Part shown: positions 63,950 to 64,000 of the stretch, piece after piece
How positions within the stretch are numbered: position 1 is the first letter of the stretch
Layout of the letters: each line of letters begins with the position of its first letter
Source of the DNA: Actinomyces haliotis
GTDB taxonomy: Bacteria > Actinomycetota > Actinomycetes > Actinomycetales > Actinomycetaceae
Direction: 5' to 3'
Length of the DNA stretch: 64,000 bases
Assembly: GCF_015355765.1 (NCBI RefSeq)
Contig: NZ_JACWNA010000001.1
Coordinates: 248,001-312,000 of the forward strand
Notes under the pieces: generated by a model
Databases searched by the model: none
Seen by the model: only the letters and a program-made list of their open reading frames with translations
What the model was told of the DNA's origin: nothing
Translations under genes and position numbers: made by a program

Positions 63950-64000
63950 GTCGCGCATCAGGACGCGCCACGTGCCATTCCTTTATCCCTCAGGGACGGA

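Overview
The window is gene-dense, very GC-rich bacterial chromosome from an actinobacterium. The gene set fits a member of the Actinomycetaceae (Actinomyces/Schaalia-like): menaquinone synthesis, a 14-subunit complex I, LCP cell-wall glycopolymer ligases, an actinobacterial DapD, a single-chain acyl-CoA carboxylase and many leaderless GTG/ATG starts. The genus is inferred; no rRNA gene or marker search was available. I see no phage, insertion sequence, integrase or CRISPR array.

Layout. 1-5.6 kb: envelope glycan genes (a truncated sugar N-acetyltransferase, two GT2 glycosyltransferases, a DUF2304 partner, two LCP ligases). 5.6-11.6 kb: galE, purE, purK, a PIG-V-like mannosyltransferase, GtrA and DedA membrane proteins. 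11.7-14.8 kb: an OmpR-type two-component system and a class III nucleotide cyclase. 14.8-20.2 kb: a biotin locus, with biotin protein ligase divergent from maf and a 1,234-residue carboxylase that ends in a Nudix domain. 20.3-23.5 kb: a MarR regulator with a Cys-Gly-Gln repeat tail, a MaoC-like protein, rpmG, tRNA-Met/Thr/Tyr and yajQ. 23.5-28 kb: HtpX-type protease, GNAT acetyltransferase, ferredoxin-NADP reductase and a polyprenyl diphosphate synthase. 28-45.9 kb: complex I genes nuoA to nuoN in canonical order, led by a geranylgeranyl-reductase-family gene and followed by the prenyl synthase. 46.2-60.9 kb: menaquinone genes menG, menF, menD, menC, menB, menA and menE, interleaved with HtrA, arginine deiminase, ornithine carbamoyltransferase and a YagU-like protein. 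61-63.9 kb: small membrane and hypothetical proteins, a histidine phosphatase and dapD.

How it fits together. Chorismate is converted by MenF, MenD, MenC, MenE and MenB to dihydroxynaphthoyl-CoA. MenA joins the naphthoate to the chain made by the prenyl synthase, MenG methylates it, and the geranylgeranyl reductase relative may saturate it. Complex I then uses the quinone. MenH and a dihydroxynaphthoyl-CoA thioesterase are not in the window. Neighbouring genes on one strand are often joined by 4-base GTGA or ATGA overlaps.

Main points of interest: the carboxylase-Nudix fusion; the cysteine-repeat MarR protein with an AT-rich palindrome upstream; 21 starts preceded at 6 or 7 bases by a -10-like hexamer (18 are exact TANNNT), implying leaderless transcripts; two small intergenic repeat clusters flanking menA; the arcA-arcB-menC-menD arrangement; and long near-perfect hairpins at the ends of convergent or terminal genes.
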